Virus record (IMG/VR): IMGVR_UViG_3300002143_000235
Span: 1-64,000 of that record
From: a virus
Length of the DNA stretch: 64,000 nt
Strand: one strand, 5' to 3'
The notes below the pieces were generated by a model. It was given only the letters and a program-made list of their open reading frames with translations. It was not told the origin of the DNA and made no database searches. Both the position numbers and the translations under genes were made by a program. Of the stretch, positions 8,555 through 16,829 are shown piece by piece (the first letter of the stretch is position 1; every line of letters starts with the position of its first letter).

Positions 8555-8597
8555 TATTGTAAAACAAACAATTAAACACATTTAACGTATAAAAATT

Positions 8598-9740
8598 ATG
8601 AGAAGACACATTAGCCAACACGTAGAAGCAAAAACAGCAGAACAGTTCTCGACCTTCAAACAAGGAGCCATGAATAGCGGAGTTGTTCGCAAGGTTGTTT
8701 TTCTTAATGAAATTGTTATCGTAAATGAAACCACTATTATGGTTAAGGGTGCTAAATTTGGTATGCACGCTGAAGCATTCAAACAACTCGTAAAATTCAT
8801 TGGACTTGATAGTAAAATTCTTGAGTCTATTGAAAAATCTCTTGGTGAACAAGTTTCACAAAAATTGCTTGATGTTATGAAACATGCAATCATGAGTCGT
8901 GATATTGCAAAACAACAAGTTTGTCTTTTGGTAAATACAAAAACAATTGAAATTGTTGGAATCAAAAAACGTGCTGAGGGAGTTCTTTCAAATAATGCAT
9001 TCTTTGATTTGTTTGAACAAACAATGAACAACCATACAGGAATGCAAATCAAAGATATGTCAGTAACACCCTCTGGCGGAATTACAATCTCTGTAACAAA
9101 CACCAATTGGGAATTTAATGTACCTGGAGTTACTGATGAAGTATTTCAATCAGGTTTGACATTCATCAATATGCACGATAAAACTATTGTTGTTCCATTT
9201 AATGAGCGTTTGACTTGTACAAATGGTATGGTAACAGCAGAAAATGGTTTGGCTATTACATTGACTGATGATAAAGCCGGAAGTCTTGAGGCATTCTTCT
9301 CAGCAGTTACAAAAATTCAACAAAATTCTCAATTTGAGGATGAATTTAAAGCACAAATTCGCAAATTGATGTCTACTCAAGCATCGTATTCTGAAATGCT
9401 TATGTGTCATAAAGCATTGGTTTATAATGTCCAAGATGAAACAAATCTTGAAGTTGCTGAAACAATGGAATCATTCATTCCAGTACGTGAAATGAAACAA
9501 GCTTACCTTGCTAAGAATGTTGATCTCAATACATTAAAAGCATCAACACACAAAACAATTCGTACAATGCTTACAGGTTGGGAACTTGTTAACGCTCTTA
9601 CAGACGTTGCATCTCACCCTCAACGTGAAGGATTGAATTTGAAATACGGAAACTCAATCTTCGAACTTCAAAGAACTGCTGGTAGACTTGCATTCAAATC
9701 ACCGTTAGATCTTGAAAATCGAGTAATTCAACTTTTCTAA
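8598..9740 (+). CDS. DUF932-like protein of unknown function
   Basis: 380 aa. A central stretch with P-F-N-E-R-L-T-C-T-N-G-M and a helical C-terminal half resemble the DUF932 phage/plasmid family, by layout only. No catalytic motif is evident. Monocistronic, with its own -7 box and a strong terminator at 9770-9799. Expression between the ATPase gene and the leader-gene block suggests an early DNA-metabolism role. Confidence 0.45.
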   Translation: MRRHISQHVEAKTAEQFSTFKQGAMNSGVVRKVVFLNEIVIVNETTIMVKGAKFGMHAEAFKQLVKFIGLDSKILESIEKSLGEQVSQKLLDVMKHAIMSRDIAKQQVCLLVNTKTIEIVGIKKRAEGVLSNNAFFDLFEQTMNNHTGMQIKDMSVTPSGGITISVTNTNWEFNVPGVTDEVFQSGLTFINMHDKTIVVPFNERLTCTNGMVTAENGLAITLTDDKAGSLEAFFSAVTKIQQNSQFEDEFKAQIRKLMSTQASYSEMLMCHKALVYNVQDETNLEVAETMESFIPVREMKQAYLAKNVDLNTLKASTHKTIRTMLTGWELVNALTDVASHPQREGLNLKYGNSIFELQRTAGRLAFKSPLDLENRVIQLF

Positions 9741-9769
9741 CAATTATTAATTGAACACTTTTAATTGTT

Positions 9770-9799
9770 AAAACCCGGACCAATTGGTCCGGGTTTTTT
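9770..9799 (+). terminator. Strong intrinsic terminator
   Basis: AAACCCGGACC-AATT-GGTCCGGGTTTTTT, an 11-bp perfect stem with T-run after the gene at 8598. Confidence 0.9.
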
Positions 9800-9801
9800 A
9801 G

Positions 9802-9809
9802 TATATAAA
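9802..9809 (+). promoter_or_regulatory. Putative late promoter (TATATAAA)
   Basis: TATATAAA 21 bases before the ATG at 9830, right after a terminator. First gene of a run of leader-bearing genes. Confidence 0.5.
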
Positions 9810-9829
9810 AAGAAACGATACATTTCTGA

Positions 9830-10915
9830 ATGTTTACTAATATACATCATTGGCTTCTTATTGAATCTTTTACACCATCAAAATTACGCAGTCCTGAATC
9901 AGTAGTTGCTCCAGAAAATCTAAAGGATATTGATTGGAAAGATTTACAGATTGTTGAACTTGGTGATGATGGAAATAATATGATCAATCTTGGTATTCAA
10001 TTACCAGGTGAAGACAAACCAAATGATGGTATTGTTCTTGATATTCAAATGATACATGATGAGTTATACCAACCACATATGTTCTTCTCAGCTGAAATGC
10101 AAGGTGGTGGACTCGGTTTCAAAGTCCTTCTTAAATTTATTCATGAGTTTGGACACTTCTATTCTGGTGACGGGCGCCAACAAAATAAGACACAGATTCC
10201 TGTAATTTTTGATAAGTTAAAAGCACAAGGTGATATTGATGCATATCGGTTACCACATGGTCATTTATTTATATTAAAAAGCAATCCTGACCGTAACTAT
10301 TTGGTCAATAAATACGTAAATAAAGAGAAAAAGATGATTACAACAATAGATGAGTTCTGCTCTGTAAATGAATCTAGTTCTGAACCAAGAATGATGTCTT
10401 TTATCATTCCTGAAAAGAAAAACTGGATCGAGCAGGGTGAAAATGTAGGTATACGTTTCATGGGAAAAACATATTGGATTAAAGAATCAGATCGTAAATT
10501 TTTTGAAGACAATATTGGTAACTCTATTGGATTTAAATATTTTCCTAGTGCAATGTATGTTGAGATGCCAACAGTATTGAAACAAAACATTGTAGCAAAG
10601 ACTGAATCATTTATATCTGAGTCTGATCTACGTAACTATTCAACATTAAATAAAGTCCATCATCTTTTAAAAAATGATAAAGTCACTGTTTATTATTTTG
10701 GACCACATGATACTCCTGATACAGCATTAAAATTTGATGCAAAAATTGTTACACCGCCATACATCTCACGTAACAATGTAGAAGCTGTAGTTAGATCCAT
10801 AGATCCAACAGGTGAAAAATACTTAGGTGACGGAGTTGTATGGTATAAACGTGGACGTTGGGTACATGTTGGAAAATGGAATACCCGAAAAGTAAATAAG
10901 AGAATACTACGATGA
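9830..10915 (+). CDS. Two leader-bearing proteins fused in one frame
   Basis: 361 aa. The N terminus MFTNIHHWLLIESF has the capsid-targeting layout with a predicted cut after L-I-E. A second complete leader, MITTIDEFCSVNESS, occurs in the same frame at codon 169 (ATG at 10334-10336) behind a purine-rich AGAGAAAAAG. Part 1 has G-G-G-L-G-F-K-V-L and H-E-F-G-H; the former fits a GNAT-like acetyl-CoA loop, the latter looks like HExxH but is probably part of the same helix. Part 2 is unrecognised. It may be read as one chain and cut twice, or part 2 may also start internally. Confidence 0.6.
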   Translation: MFTNIHHWLLIESFTPSKLRSPESVVAPENLKDIDWKDLQIVELGDDGNNMINLGIQLPGEDKPNDGIVLDIQMIHDELYQPHMFFSAEMQGGGLGFKVLLKFIHEFGHFYSGDGRQQNKTQIPVIFDKLKAQGDIDAYRLPHGHLFILKSNPDRNYLVNKYVNKEKKMITTIDEFCSVNESSSEPRMMSFIIPEKKNWIEQGENVGIRFMGKTYWIKESDRKFFEDNIGNSIGFKYFPSAMYVEMPTVLKQNIVAKTESFISESDLRNYSTLNKVHHLLKNDKVTVYYFGPHDTPDTALKFDAKIVTPPYISRNNVEAVVRSIDPTGEKYLGDGVVWYKRGRWVHVGKWNTRKVNKRILR

Positions 10916-11310
10916 TTACAACAATAAAACAATTCAAACGTATAAATGAAAATCACGATGGTGTTGCTGCAAGCATAATTAGTAGATTTAGTAACATTTC
11001 AACCATTGATGAGGTTCGTGCATTCTTCAAAGCATTAATAGATGAACTCAGTTTATCATTTCACCCAGATGATTCATTTGACGGATATGGAAATCATGTT
11101 AATGGTCAATGGGTTGATTTATTTACACCAGAAGAAGCTACACAACTTGATGCAATTATGCAACAGTGTTGGAAAGTTTGTTACGATAATAATACTGATA
11201 TTTATACAATAGGTATGATACTTATGGGATATGAACCTGAAACTGGTACAGACACAACAATCGACCCTGCTGATATACATATTTACAAAAGTGTATTGGA
11301 CATTCAATAA
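10912..11310 (+). CDS. Leader-bearing protein of unknown function (132 aa)
   Basis: The leader MITTIKQFKRINENH predicts a cut after I-N-E. The mature part is acidic and helical with no known domain. The ATG overlaps the previous stop (ATGA), so translation is probably coupled. Confidence 0.65.
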   Translation: MITTIKQFKRINENHDGVAASIISRFSNISTIDEVRAFFKALIDELSLSFHPDDSFDGYGNHVNGQWVDLFTPEEATQLDAIMQQCWKVCYDNNTDIYTIGMILMGYEPETGTDTTIDPADIHIYKSVLDIQ

Positions 11311-11320
11311 TACTCAAACC

Positions 11321-11330
11321 ATATATAAAA
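11321..11330 (+). promoter_or_regulatory. Putative late promoter (ATATATAAAA)
   Basis: Ends 20 bases before the ATG at 11350 in a 39-base gap. Confidence 0.5.
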
Positions 11331-11349
11331 AAAAGATATTTTAAACATA

Positions 11350-11745
11350 ATGTTCACATCAATAAATGAATGGAAGTCTCTAAATGAGATGAATCAACAA
11401 GAGATCAAATTATCATTTAATCTCAATACACCATACAAATGGGGACCTGGATGGACAGGAACACCAGAACAACATGAAGAGATGGATGGAATAGCTGCCG
11501 GTATAATTGGTATGTTACAATTACAAGATAAACATAATGAATGGAACGTTCCTGAAGCAACTGGAACTGGTATTGTGCAATATGCATATCTTCACCCAAT
11601 GGAATATGTATTCAGACTCAGTGAAAACGATCGTGTAACAATAGATAGAATTATCGATGTAGTAAAAAAGACTATAAGTATGACAGACTTTGTTAATATT
11701 GAAAGTATCAAACTGAAAACGCCAGAAGGTTATACAACATTATAA
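11350..11745 (+). CDS. Leader-bearing protein of unknown function (131 aa)
   Basis: The leader MFTSINEWKSLNEM has a predicted cut after L-N-E. The rest has a mixed alpha/beta profile and no recognised motif. Followed by a perfect terminator. Confidence 0.65.
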   Translation: MFTSINEWKSLNEMNQQEIKLSFNLNTPYKWGPGWTGTPEQHEEMDGIAAGIIGMLQLQDKHNEWNVPEATGTGIVQYAYLHPMEYVFRLSENDRVTIDRIIDVVKKTISMTDFVNIESIKLKTPEGYTTL

Positions 11746-11747
11746 AG

Positions 11748-11772
11748 AAAGGACAACAATTGTTGTCCTTTT
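11748..11772 (+). terminator. Intrinsic terminator
   Basis: AAAGGACAACAATTGTTGTCCTTT: fully palindromic 12-bp arms then TT, separating the leader genes from the thymidylate-synthase-family gene. Confidence 0.8.
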
Positions 11773-11809
11773 CTATTAAACAACTTGTGTTTAAATATGT
11801 ATAATCACC

Positions 11810-12916
11810 ATGACAAAATCAAACACATTAGACACAAAATACCTTGATCTGGTACAGGATATCATTTCAAATGGTTATGACAGCGGTGATCGTACTGGAA
11901 CCGGTACACGCAAACTTTTTGGTAAGATGATCAGACATAATATGTCTGAAGGCTTCCCACTCCTCACATCAAAGAAGATGTTCTTTAAAGGTGTATTCCA
12001 TGAACTTATTTGGTTTCTAAAAGGAGACACAAACATCAAATACCTTGTAGACAATAATGTTTACATCTGGGTAGGAGACTGCTACAAAAAATACGCAACA
12101 CTCTGTTCAGCTAACTCAGATGAATTCAATGAATGGATGCGTGATAATGGAGATGGAACACTTTCTATGTTTACCCGTGATGAATTCATTGAAAAGATCA
12201 AGACTGATGATATCTTTGCTGCAAAGTGGGGTGAATTGAATAAGGTTTATGGCGCAGAATGGGTAAACTGGCGCGACCAAGTGAATCAAATTCAGGAACT
12301 TATTGATACACTTAAAAACAATCCTGATTCAAGACGTATGCTAGTTACAGCATGGGATCCGATCAATGTTGCAAAGGCAGTTCTTCCACCATGTCACTAT
12401 GCTTTCCAGGTATTTACACGTGAACTTACCTTAGAAGAACGAAAGAACATTTTCTTTGATACAAAAAATAATTATTACCATCCTCATTATGATAATGATA
12501 CACGTAGTAATTTGAACAGTTATGCGATTGCTGACGGTGATTTATTTTTTGAAGATCTCATGAACGAACCGTCTATCAATGTTCCAAAGCGTTCAATATC
12601 ATTGATTTACAATATGCGTAGCGTTGATATTGGGTTAGGAATTTGTTTTGATGAAGCACTATATGGCTTATTATTACAAATGATTGCACAATGTGTAAAT
12701 ATGATACCAGAAGAACTTGTGTGCTCACTTGGGGATACACATCTTTATAATAATCATATCGAGCCTATCAAAGCCCAATTTAAAGCTGAACACTTTGATC
12801 TTCCTATTGTATCACTAAATCCTGACGTTACGGACATCTTCCAATTCAAGTTTGAAGACATCACTGTTTATAACTATCAATCAAGTCCAGTAATAAAATT
12901 AGAGCTTTCTAATTAA
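11810..12916 (+). CDS. Thymidylate synthase family enzyme, possibly acting on dCMP
   Basis: 368 aa, about 100 longer than bacterial ThyA. Seen: phosphate-binding R-T-G-T-G-T near residue 28, R175-R176, catalytic C195 in L-P-P-C-H, R270-S-x-D, and H311/Y313 in G-D-T-H-L-Y. There are two insertions, one of ~30 residues near 100-130 and one of ~45 residues at 205-250. The position equal to E. coli Asn177 (L-P-F-N-I) is D281 (I-C-F-D-E). In this family that Asn recognises uracil, and Asp is found in dCMP hydroxymethylase (T4 gp42). It may therefore methylate or hydroxymethylate dCMP rather than make dTMP. The adjacent dCMP deaminase argues for an active dUMP route, so the activity is unsettled. 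Confidence 0.85.
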   Translation: MTKSNTLDTKYLDLVQDIISNGYDSGDRTGTGTRKLFGKMIRHNMSEGFPLLTSKKMFFKGVFHELIWFLKGDTNIKYLVDNNVYIWVGDCYKKYATLCSANSDEFNEWMRDNGDGTLSMFTRDEFIEKIKTDDIFAAKWGELNKVYGAEWVNWRDQVNQIQELIDTLKNNPDSRRMLVTAWDPINVAKAVLPPCHYAFQVFTRELTLEERKNIFFDTKNNYYHPHYDNDTRSNLNSYAIADGDLFFEDLMNEPSINVPKRSISLIYNMRSVDIGLGICFDEALYGLLLQMIAQCVNMIPEELVCSLGDTHLYNNHIEPIKAQFKAEHFDLPIVSLNPDVTDIFQFKFEDITVYNYQSSPVIKLELSN

Positions 12917-12933
12917 ATTATCAAATAAATTAG

Positions 12934-12941
12934 TATATTTG
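12934..12941 (+). promoter_or_regulatory. -7 box (TATATTTG) immediately before the dCMP deaminase gene
   Basis: Exact TAnnTTTG ending 4 bases before the ATG at 12946. If used, transcription would begin at or just after the start codon (a leaderless message). Confidence 0.5.
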
Positions 12942-12945
12942 TGGT

Positions 12946-13386
12946 ATGTGTGATACAAAACATACCATATATCTTAAAATGTGCATGGAGCTTGCAGAGG
13001 CATCAAAATGTCGCAAGCTCCATGTTGCATCACTTATTGTGCATAAACACAAGATCATTGCAACTGGTGTAAATGGAACTCTTCCAGGACACGAAAACTG
13101 TTGCGATAAATTTGCTCATCTTACAGATGATGAATTTGTAAATGCACATAATGGCTGGTCGAGTAGAAATGAAATTCATGCCGAGATGTCTGCACTTCTT
13201 ACTGCTGCAAAATCATCTACTGAGATCAAAGAAGACAGTATCATGTACTGTACACATGAACCATGTGACAATTGTGCTAAACATATTGCTTATACAGGAA
13301 TCAAAGAAGTATACTTTATTCATAAATATCATAACAATCTATCTGATAATATTTTTGGTTTGACTCTAAAACAACTTTCAATTTGA
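12946..13386 (+). CDS. Deoxycytidylate deaminase
   Basis: 146 aa, normal for phage dCMP deaminases (T4 cd family). It deaminates dCMP to dUMP. Zinc-binding H-A-E near residue 79 and P-C-x-x-C near residue 107 are intact, and an N-terminal C-x10-H-E-N-C-C stretch could bind a second metal as in T4 Cd. Next to the thymidylate-synthase-family gene, as expected for pyrimidine supply. The next Met (codon 12) would remove part of the first helix, so the listed start is preferred. Confidence 0.92.
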   Translation: MCDTKHTIYLKMCMELAEASKCRKLHVASLIVHKHKIIATGVNGTLPGHENCCDKFAHLTDDEFVNAHNGWSSRNEIHAEMSALLTAAKSSTEIKEDSIMYCTHEPCDNCAKHIAYTGIKEVYFIHKYHNNLSDNIFGLTLKQLSI

Positions 13387-13393
13387 TATATAA
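13386..13393 (+). promoter_or_regulatory. Putative late promoter (ATATATAA)
   Basis: TTGATATATAAG, 20 bases before the ATG at 13413; it shares AAGTGAAA with the one at 13623. Confidence 0.5.
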
Positions 13394-13412
13394 GTGAAAG
13401 ATTTTTTTACTA

Positions 13413-13610
13413 ATGTTAACTAATATAAACGAATTTAAATCGGAAGCCCATAAATTTTGGTGGAATAGATTAGGACAATCTACAAAAATTGATATTTGTC
13501 GACGTTCTAGTTCTAAAGTTAGTGGGCTTAGTGGTTGTGGTTTATCAGATTTTAATCCTGATAAACTTTCAGATCATACAATTAAAGCTCTTTATAATTT
13601 GAATCATTAA
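13413..13610 (+). CDS. Small leader-bearing protein (65 aa)
   Basis: MLTNINEFKSEAHKF begins like the leader family, but no clear I/L-x-E cut follows; S-E-A is the closest. The rest is short, with K-V-S-G-L-S-G-C-G-L-S repeats and two Cys. Unknown function; possibly a truncated internal protein. Confidence 0.5.
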   Translation: MLTNINEFKSEAHKFWWNRLGQSTKIDICRRSSSKVSGLSGCGLSDFNPDKLSDHTIKALYNLNH

Positions 13611-13622
13611 ATTTATCAATTA

Positions 13623-13630
13623 ATATATAA
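13623..13630 (+). promoter_or_regulatory. Putative late promoter (ATATATAA)
   Basis: Twenty bases before the ATG at 13650, followed by GTGAAA as at 13386. Confidence 0.5.
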
Positions 13631-13649
13631 GTGAAACCGTCAATTTGAC

Positions 13650-14243
13650 ATGATCACTTCTATTGATAAATTTCGTCAACTTAATGAGAATCAGCAAGCT
13701 GATTTACAGCAGCTTGCATCAGAAATAAAACGTACTTATCCACAGTGTCGATTTAGTATTCGAACATCATACAATACTATTCGTATTGCAATTATTTCTG
13801 CACCTATAGAATTACGTCTTGATTCATCAAGAACAAACGAACCAGTAAATCATTATTACATCAAATCAAATTATGCTGATATGCCTCAAGCACAAGAGTT
13901 GCTTCAAGGTATTGCAGATATTGCTCTTCGTAATAATCGTGAAGTTTCACATGATGGTGATTATGGAAGTATACCCAATTACTATGTAACAATGACTGTT
14001 GGTGAATGGGATAAACCTTTCACTGTGGCTGGATCAACTGTTACACAATTACCTGTTGAATCAACAAATGAAGCAGCAATGAAAGAACATTATGTTCTTT
14101 TTAAAGGTGATGATGTATTAGGTGGTTTTAATACTAAAGAAGAAGCATTAATTGCTTTTGCACAACAACCTAAAACGGTTAATAGATGGAGAGAGCAAGC
14201 ACAGCTTTACAAATTAATCAAAGAAAATAAAATTGTTCGCTGA
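13650..14243 (+). CDS. Leader-bearing protein of unknown function (197 aa)
   Basis: The leader MITSIDKFRQLNEN predicts a cut after L-N-E. A second candidate site, L-P-V-E-S followed by T-N-E-A near residue 142, splits an N-terminal domain from a C-terminal ~50-residue helical segment (H-Y-V-L-F-K-G-D-D). No known domain recognised. The stop overlaps the next ATG. Confidence 0.65.
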   Translation: MITSIDKFRQLNENQQADLQQLASEIKRTYPQCRFSIRTSYNTIRIAIISAPIELRLDSSRTNEPVNHYYIKSNYADMPQAQELLQGIADIALRNNREVSHDGDYGSIPNYYVTMTVGEWDKPFTVAGSTVTQLPVESTNEAAMKEHYVLFKGDDVLGGFNTKEEALIAFAQQPKTVNRWREQAQLYKLIKENKIVR

Positions 14244-15430
14244 TGAGAATCATATACACACAACAAGCCATTCCAAATCAGATAAATAAATCTATATTCT
14301 TAGCTGGTCCATCACTTCGTCCTGGACAGGATGGAATATCATGGCGTATAAATGCTTTAGAAATTCTTCGTGTACTTGAATACGATGGTGTTGTGTTTGT
14401 ACCTGAATCTGAAGATGGAAGTTTTGATGATAATTTCAACTGGAAAACACAAGTCATGTGGGAGTCGAAATGTCTACGTATGTCTGACAATATTTTATTT
14501 CACATTAATCGTAATATTGAATCTGGATTATTAGGTCTTACAACAAATGATGAATGGGGATTTTGGAAGGACTCAGGTAAATGTGTACTTTCTATTGAAT
14601 CTGGAGCAGACAAAACAGATTATCAAGAGTGGTGGGCTAAAGAACTTAAAGTTCCGACATTCAATGATTTATTTAGTGCACTTCGTCATATTATAAAGAT
14701 ACAACAAGATGCACCACGTGTTGATGGTGAACGAATGATACCACAAGAAATTTGGTTGCTTGATCAGTTTCAATCTTGGTATAAACAATTAAAAGCAAAT
14801 GGAAACTGGATCAGTGATGCTCGAGTTTTAAATACCTATCGCATTCCTTCAAACAATAAAATATTTGCATTTTCTCTTTGGGTAAACGTTTTTATTCGTA
14901 ATGAAAATCGTTACAAAAATAATGAATTTATATTCTCAAGACCTGATATCAGTTCATGTGTGATGTATTATCCAAATAATAATTTGATGGATACAGAGAT
15001 TGTTCTTGTATCTGAATTCAGATCACCAGTTAATAATACAAAAGGCCTTGTTTATGAAATACCGGGTGGTTCCAGTGTGAAACCTGGTGAAGATCCAATG
15101 GCTGTTGTTATTGAAGAACTCAAAGAAGAAACAGGAATCGGCGGGATGAATCTTGCACGACTTGAATACATTAGTGCACGTCAACTAGCAGCAACAATTC
15201 TTACACATAAATGTCATTTGTATGGTTATACTATGTCTGATGCAGAGTATATAAATGTTAAGAACAATGTAGGTAAGATTTTTGGAAACGAAGCTGACAC
15301 AGAAAGAACAGAACTACATATTTTTACACTGCAAGAGATTATAGATAATGATTATATTGATTGGTCGAATCTTGGTATGGTAATGAATGTATTAAACACA
15401 ACAACTATAAAAAACAGTCCTAATGTATAA
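14243..15430 (+). CDS. Nucleoside 2-deoxyribosyltransferase-like / Nudix hydrolase fusion
   Basis: 395 aa. Residues ~15-150 match nucleoside 2-deoxyribosyltransferase-like proteins (I-F-L-A-G-P at the start, then W-x-x-x-x-M and D-N-I-L-F). Residues ~220-380 form a Nudix domain with box G-G-S-S-V-K-P-G-E-x7-E-E-L-K-E-E-T-G-I; the usual R-E is E-E. No leader, although leader genes surround it. Such fusions likely act on modified nucleotides or ADP-ribose-type compounds; the substrate cannot be read from the sequence. Confidence 0.75.
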   Translation: MRIIYTQQAIPNQINKSIFLAGPSLRPGQDGISWRINALEILRVLEYDGVVFVPESEDGSFDDNFNWKTQVMWESKCLRMSDNILFHINRNIESGLLGLTTNDEWGFWKDSGKCVLSIESGADKTDYQEWWAKELKVPTFNDLFSALRHIIKIQQDAPRVDGERMIPQEIWLLDQFQSWYKQLKANGNWISDARVLNTYRIPSNNKIFAFSLWVNVFIRNENRYKNNEFIFSRPDISSCVMYYPNNNLMDTEIVLVSEFRSPVNNTKGLVYEIPGGSSVKPGEDPMAVVIEELKEETGIGGMNLARLEYISARQLAATILTHKCHLYGYTMSDAEYINVKNNVGKIFGNEADTERTELHIFTLQEIIDNDYIDWSNLGMVMNVLNTTTIKNSPNV

Positions 15431-15840
15431 TGTATACAACAATCAATGAATTTCGTACAAATGAAAGATATGACAATCATAATAGAGTAATACCGCGTGA
15501 TTTCTTCAATGAATCTAAATTATTGAAGTGTATGGGACAGCTAGCTTTAAAAATTCTTGATGGTAGAGTTCCTGAAGGAATAACTATTGAGATAGAAGAA
15601 TCTGGTGAAGCTTTCAATATTGCTTTATCTAATGAATATGATTGCTTATATGTTACAAACTATCCAATAACAGTTAATGGTGAAAATGTTTTTTTTGGTA
15701 CAACATATAATTCAAAAGCTTTGTACCCTATGGTATGTTATGATGATGATGTAGAATTTAATGTATTTGATGATCAAGGTAATTTTACAAATAAATTTAT
15801 TGAACAATTTGTAAATCAAACAGAAAATGTTCAGGCATGA
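15430..15840 (+). CDS. Leader-bearing protein of unknown function (136 aa)
   Basis: The leader MYTTINEFRTNER lacks the usual I/L-x-E but has T-N-E-R. F-F-N-E-S occurs again at residue 26, a second possible cut. The remainder is an acidic beta-rich domain. The ATG overlaps the previous stop. Confidence 0.6.
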   Translation: MYTTINEFRTNERYDNHNRVIPRDFFNESKLLKCMGQLALKILDGRVPEGITIEIEESGEAFNIALSNEYDCLYVTNYPITVNGENVFFGTTYNSKALYPMVCYDDDVEFNVFDDQGNFTNKFIEQFVNQTENVQA

Positions 15841-16829
15841 TAACAACAATCAATGAATTTCGTGCAATTAATGAGATTGGTGAAGGTACGAAATCATATA
15901 ATTATACAATAGAACCATCACCTTTTGGTGGATATTCTGGATTTTTTATTACTGAACGTAATGAAGAATATGAAATTTATATGACACATACGTACACACA
16001 AGATGGTGAAAAAACAAATATTTCATTTGATTTAAAAGGATATGATCATGAAGCAGATAAAGAAACTAATACACATGATCAATATCGTATTATGACAACA
16101 ATTATATTAGTTGTAAAAGATGTATTAAAAAGAGAACCAGGTATTAATATTATTGAATTTGAGGCTAAAGAGAAAAAAATAGGGTCAACAAATCAACGAT
16201 TAATGTTATATCTAGCTTATGCTAAAAAACATCTTGGCCCAGAATGGCAAATATTAAAAGGTGTAAACTCCGCAACAATTATAAAAGGAAAACCAGGTTT
16301 AGAATATACAAAGAGTATTGATTCATTAAATGATGAATCAACTAATGAAAGTCTATCATTTCCAGCAGCACATGGCATCAACCAGGAAGTTGCTGTTGTT
16401 GATATTGATGGTAATCTCCAATACAGTGGAAGGGTGTCAAAGGTATCATTCACTGCACAGAAAGTTTTCTATGATGTAGTAAGTGATTATGACGGTACTA
16501 TTGAATGTGATATTGATTCAGTATTTGTAGAACGTTCTATTGGTATTATTTCTGAAACTGAAATGGAAGAGATGTTTGGTAAAGAAAAAACTGAAGAAAT
16601 TCTTACACGTAAAAATGAATCTAGGGCATCAAATTTACAATCTACAAATCTTACATATAAGAGTGTTGAACGTAATGACATTTTATGGCTTACGGTTATG
16701 CTAAAACCACGTAACTCAGCACCTGGTAACAGAATGGGTGAAATGGGTGTTGTTAAAGTTCGTGTACTTGATACTTTTTATGGTATGGATAAACTTAAAC
16801 ATTTGAAAGCAACAGATAAGATAATGTAA
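15837..16829 (+). CDS. Leader-bearing protein of unknown function (330 aa)
   Basis: The leader MITTINEFRAINEI has a predicted cut after I-N-E. Further S-T-N-E-S (residue ~170) and R-K-N-E-S (~260) segments divide the chain into three beta-rich parts, consistent with multiple maturation sites. Residues ~175-230 could be an SH3- or KOW-like barrel (V-A-V-V-D-I-D-G). Overlaps the preceding stop by 4 bases. Confidence 0.6.
   Translation: MITTINEFRAINEIGEGTKSYNYTIEPSPFGGYSGFFITERNEEYEIYMTHTYTQDGEKTNISFDLKGYDHEADKETNTHDQYRIMTTIILVVKDVLKREPGINIIEFEAKEKKIGSTNQRLMLYLAYAKKHLGPEWQILKGVNSATIIKGKPGLEYTKSIDSLNDESTNESLSFPAAHGINQEVAVVDIDGNLQYSGRVSKVSFTAQKVFYDVVSDYDGTIECDIDSVFVERSIGIISETEMEEMFGKEKTEEILTRKNESRASNLQSTNLTYKSVERNDILWLTVMLKPRNSAPGNRMGEMGVVKVRVLDTFYGMDKLKHLKATDKIM

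Noticed and set aside
8415-9106. Long antisense ORFs (145 and 174 aa) over the ATPase and DUF932-like genes
   Set aside because: They lie opposite well-supported genes, have low-complexity translations and lack promoters or start signals of their own.
10141-10170. HEFGH as a zinc metalloprotease motif in the 9830 protein
   Set aside because: The residues around it fit a GNAT-type helix after a G-G-G-L-G-F loop, and no third zinc ligand is evident. Kept only as a note.
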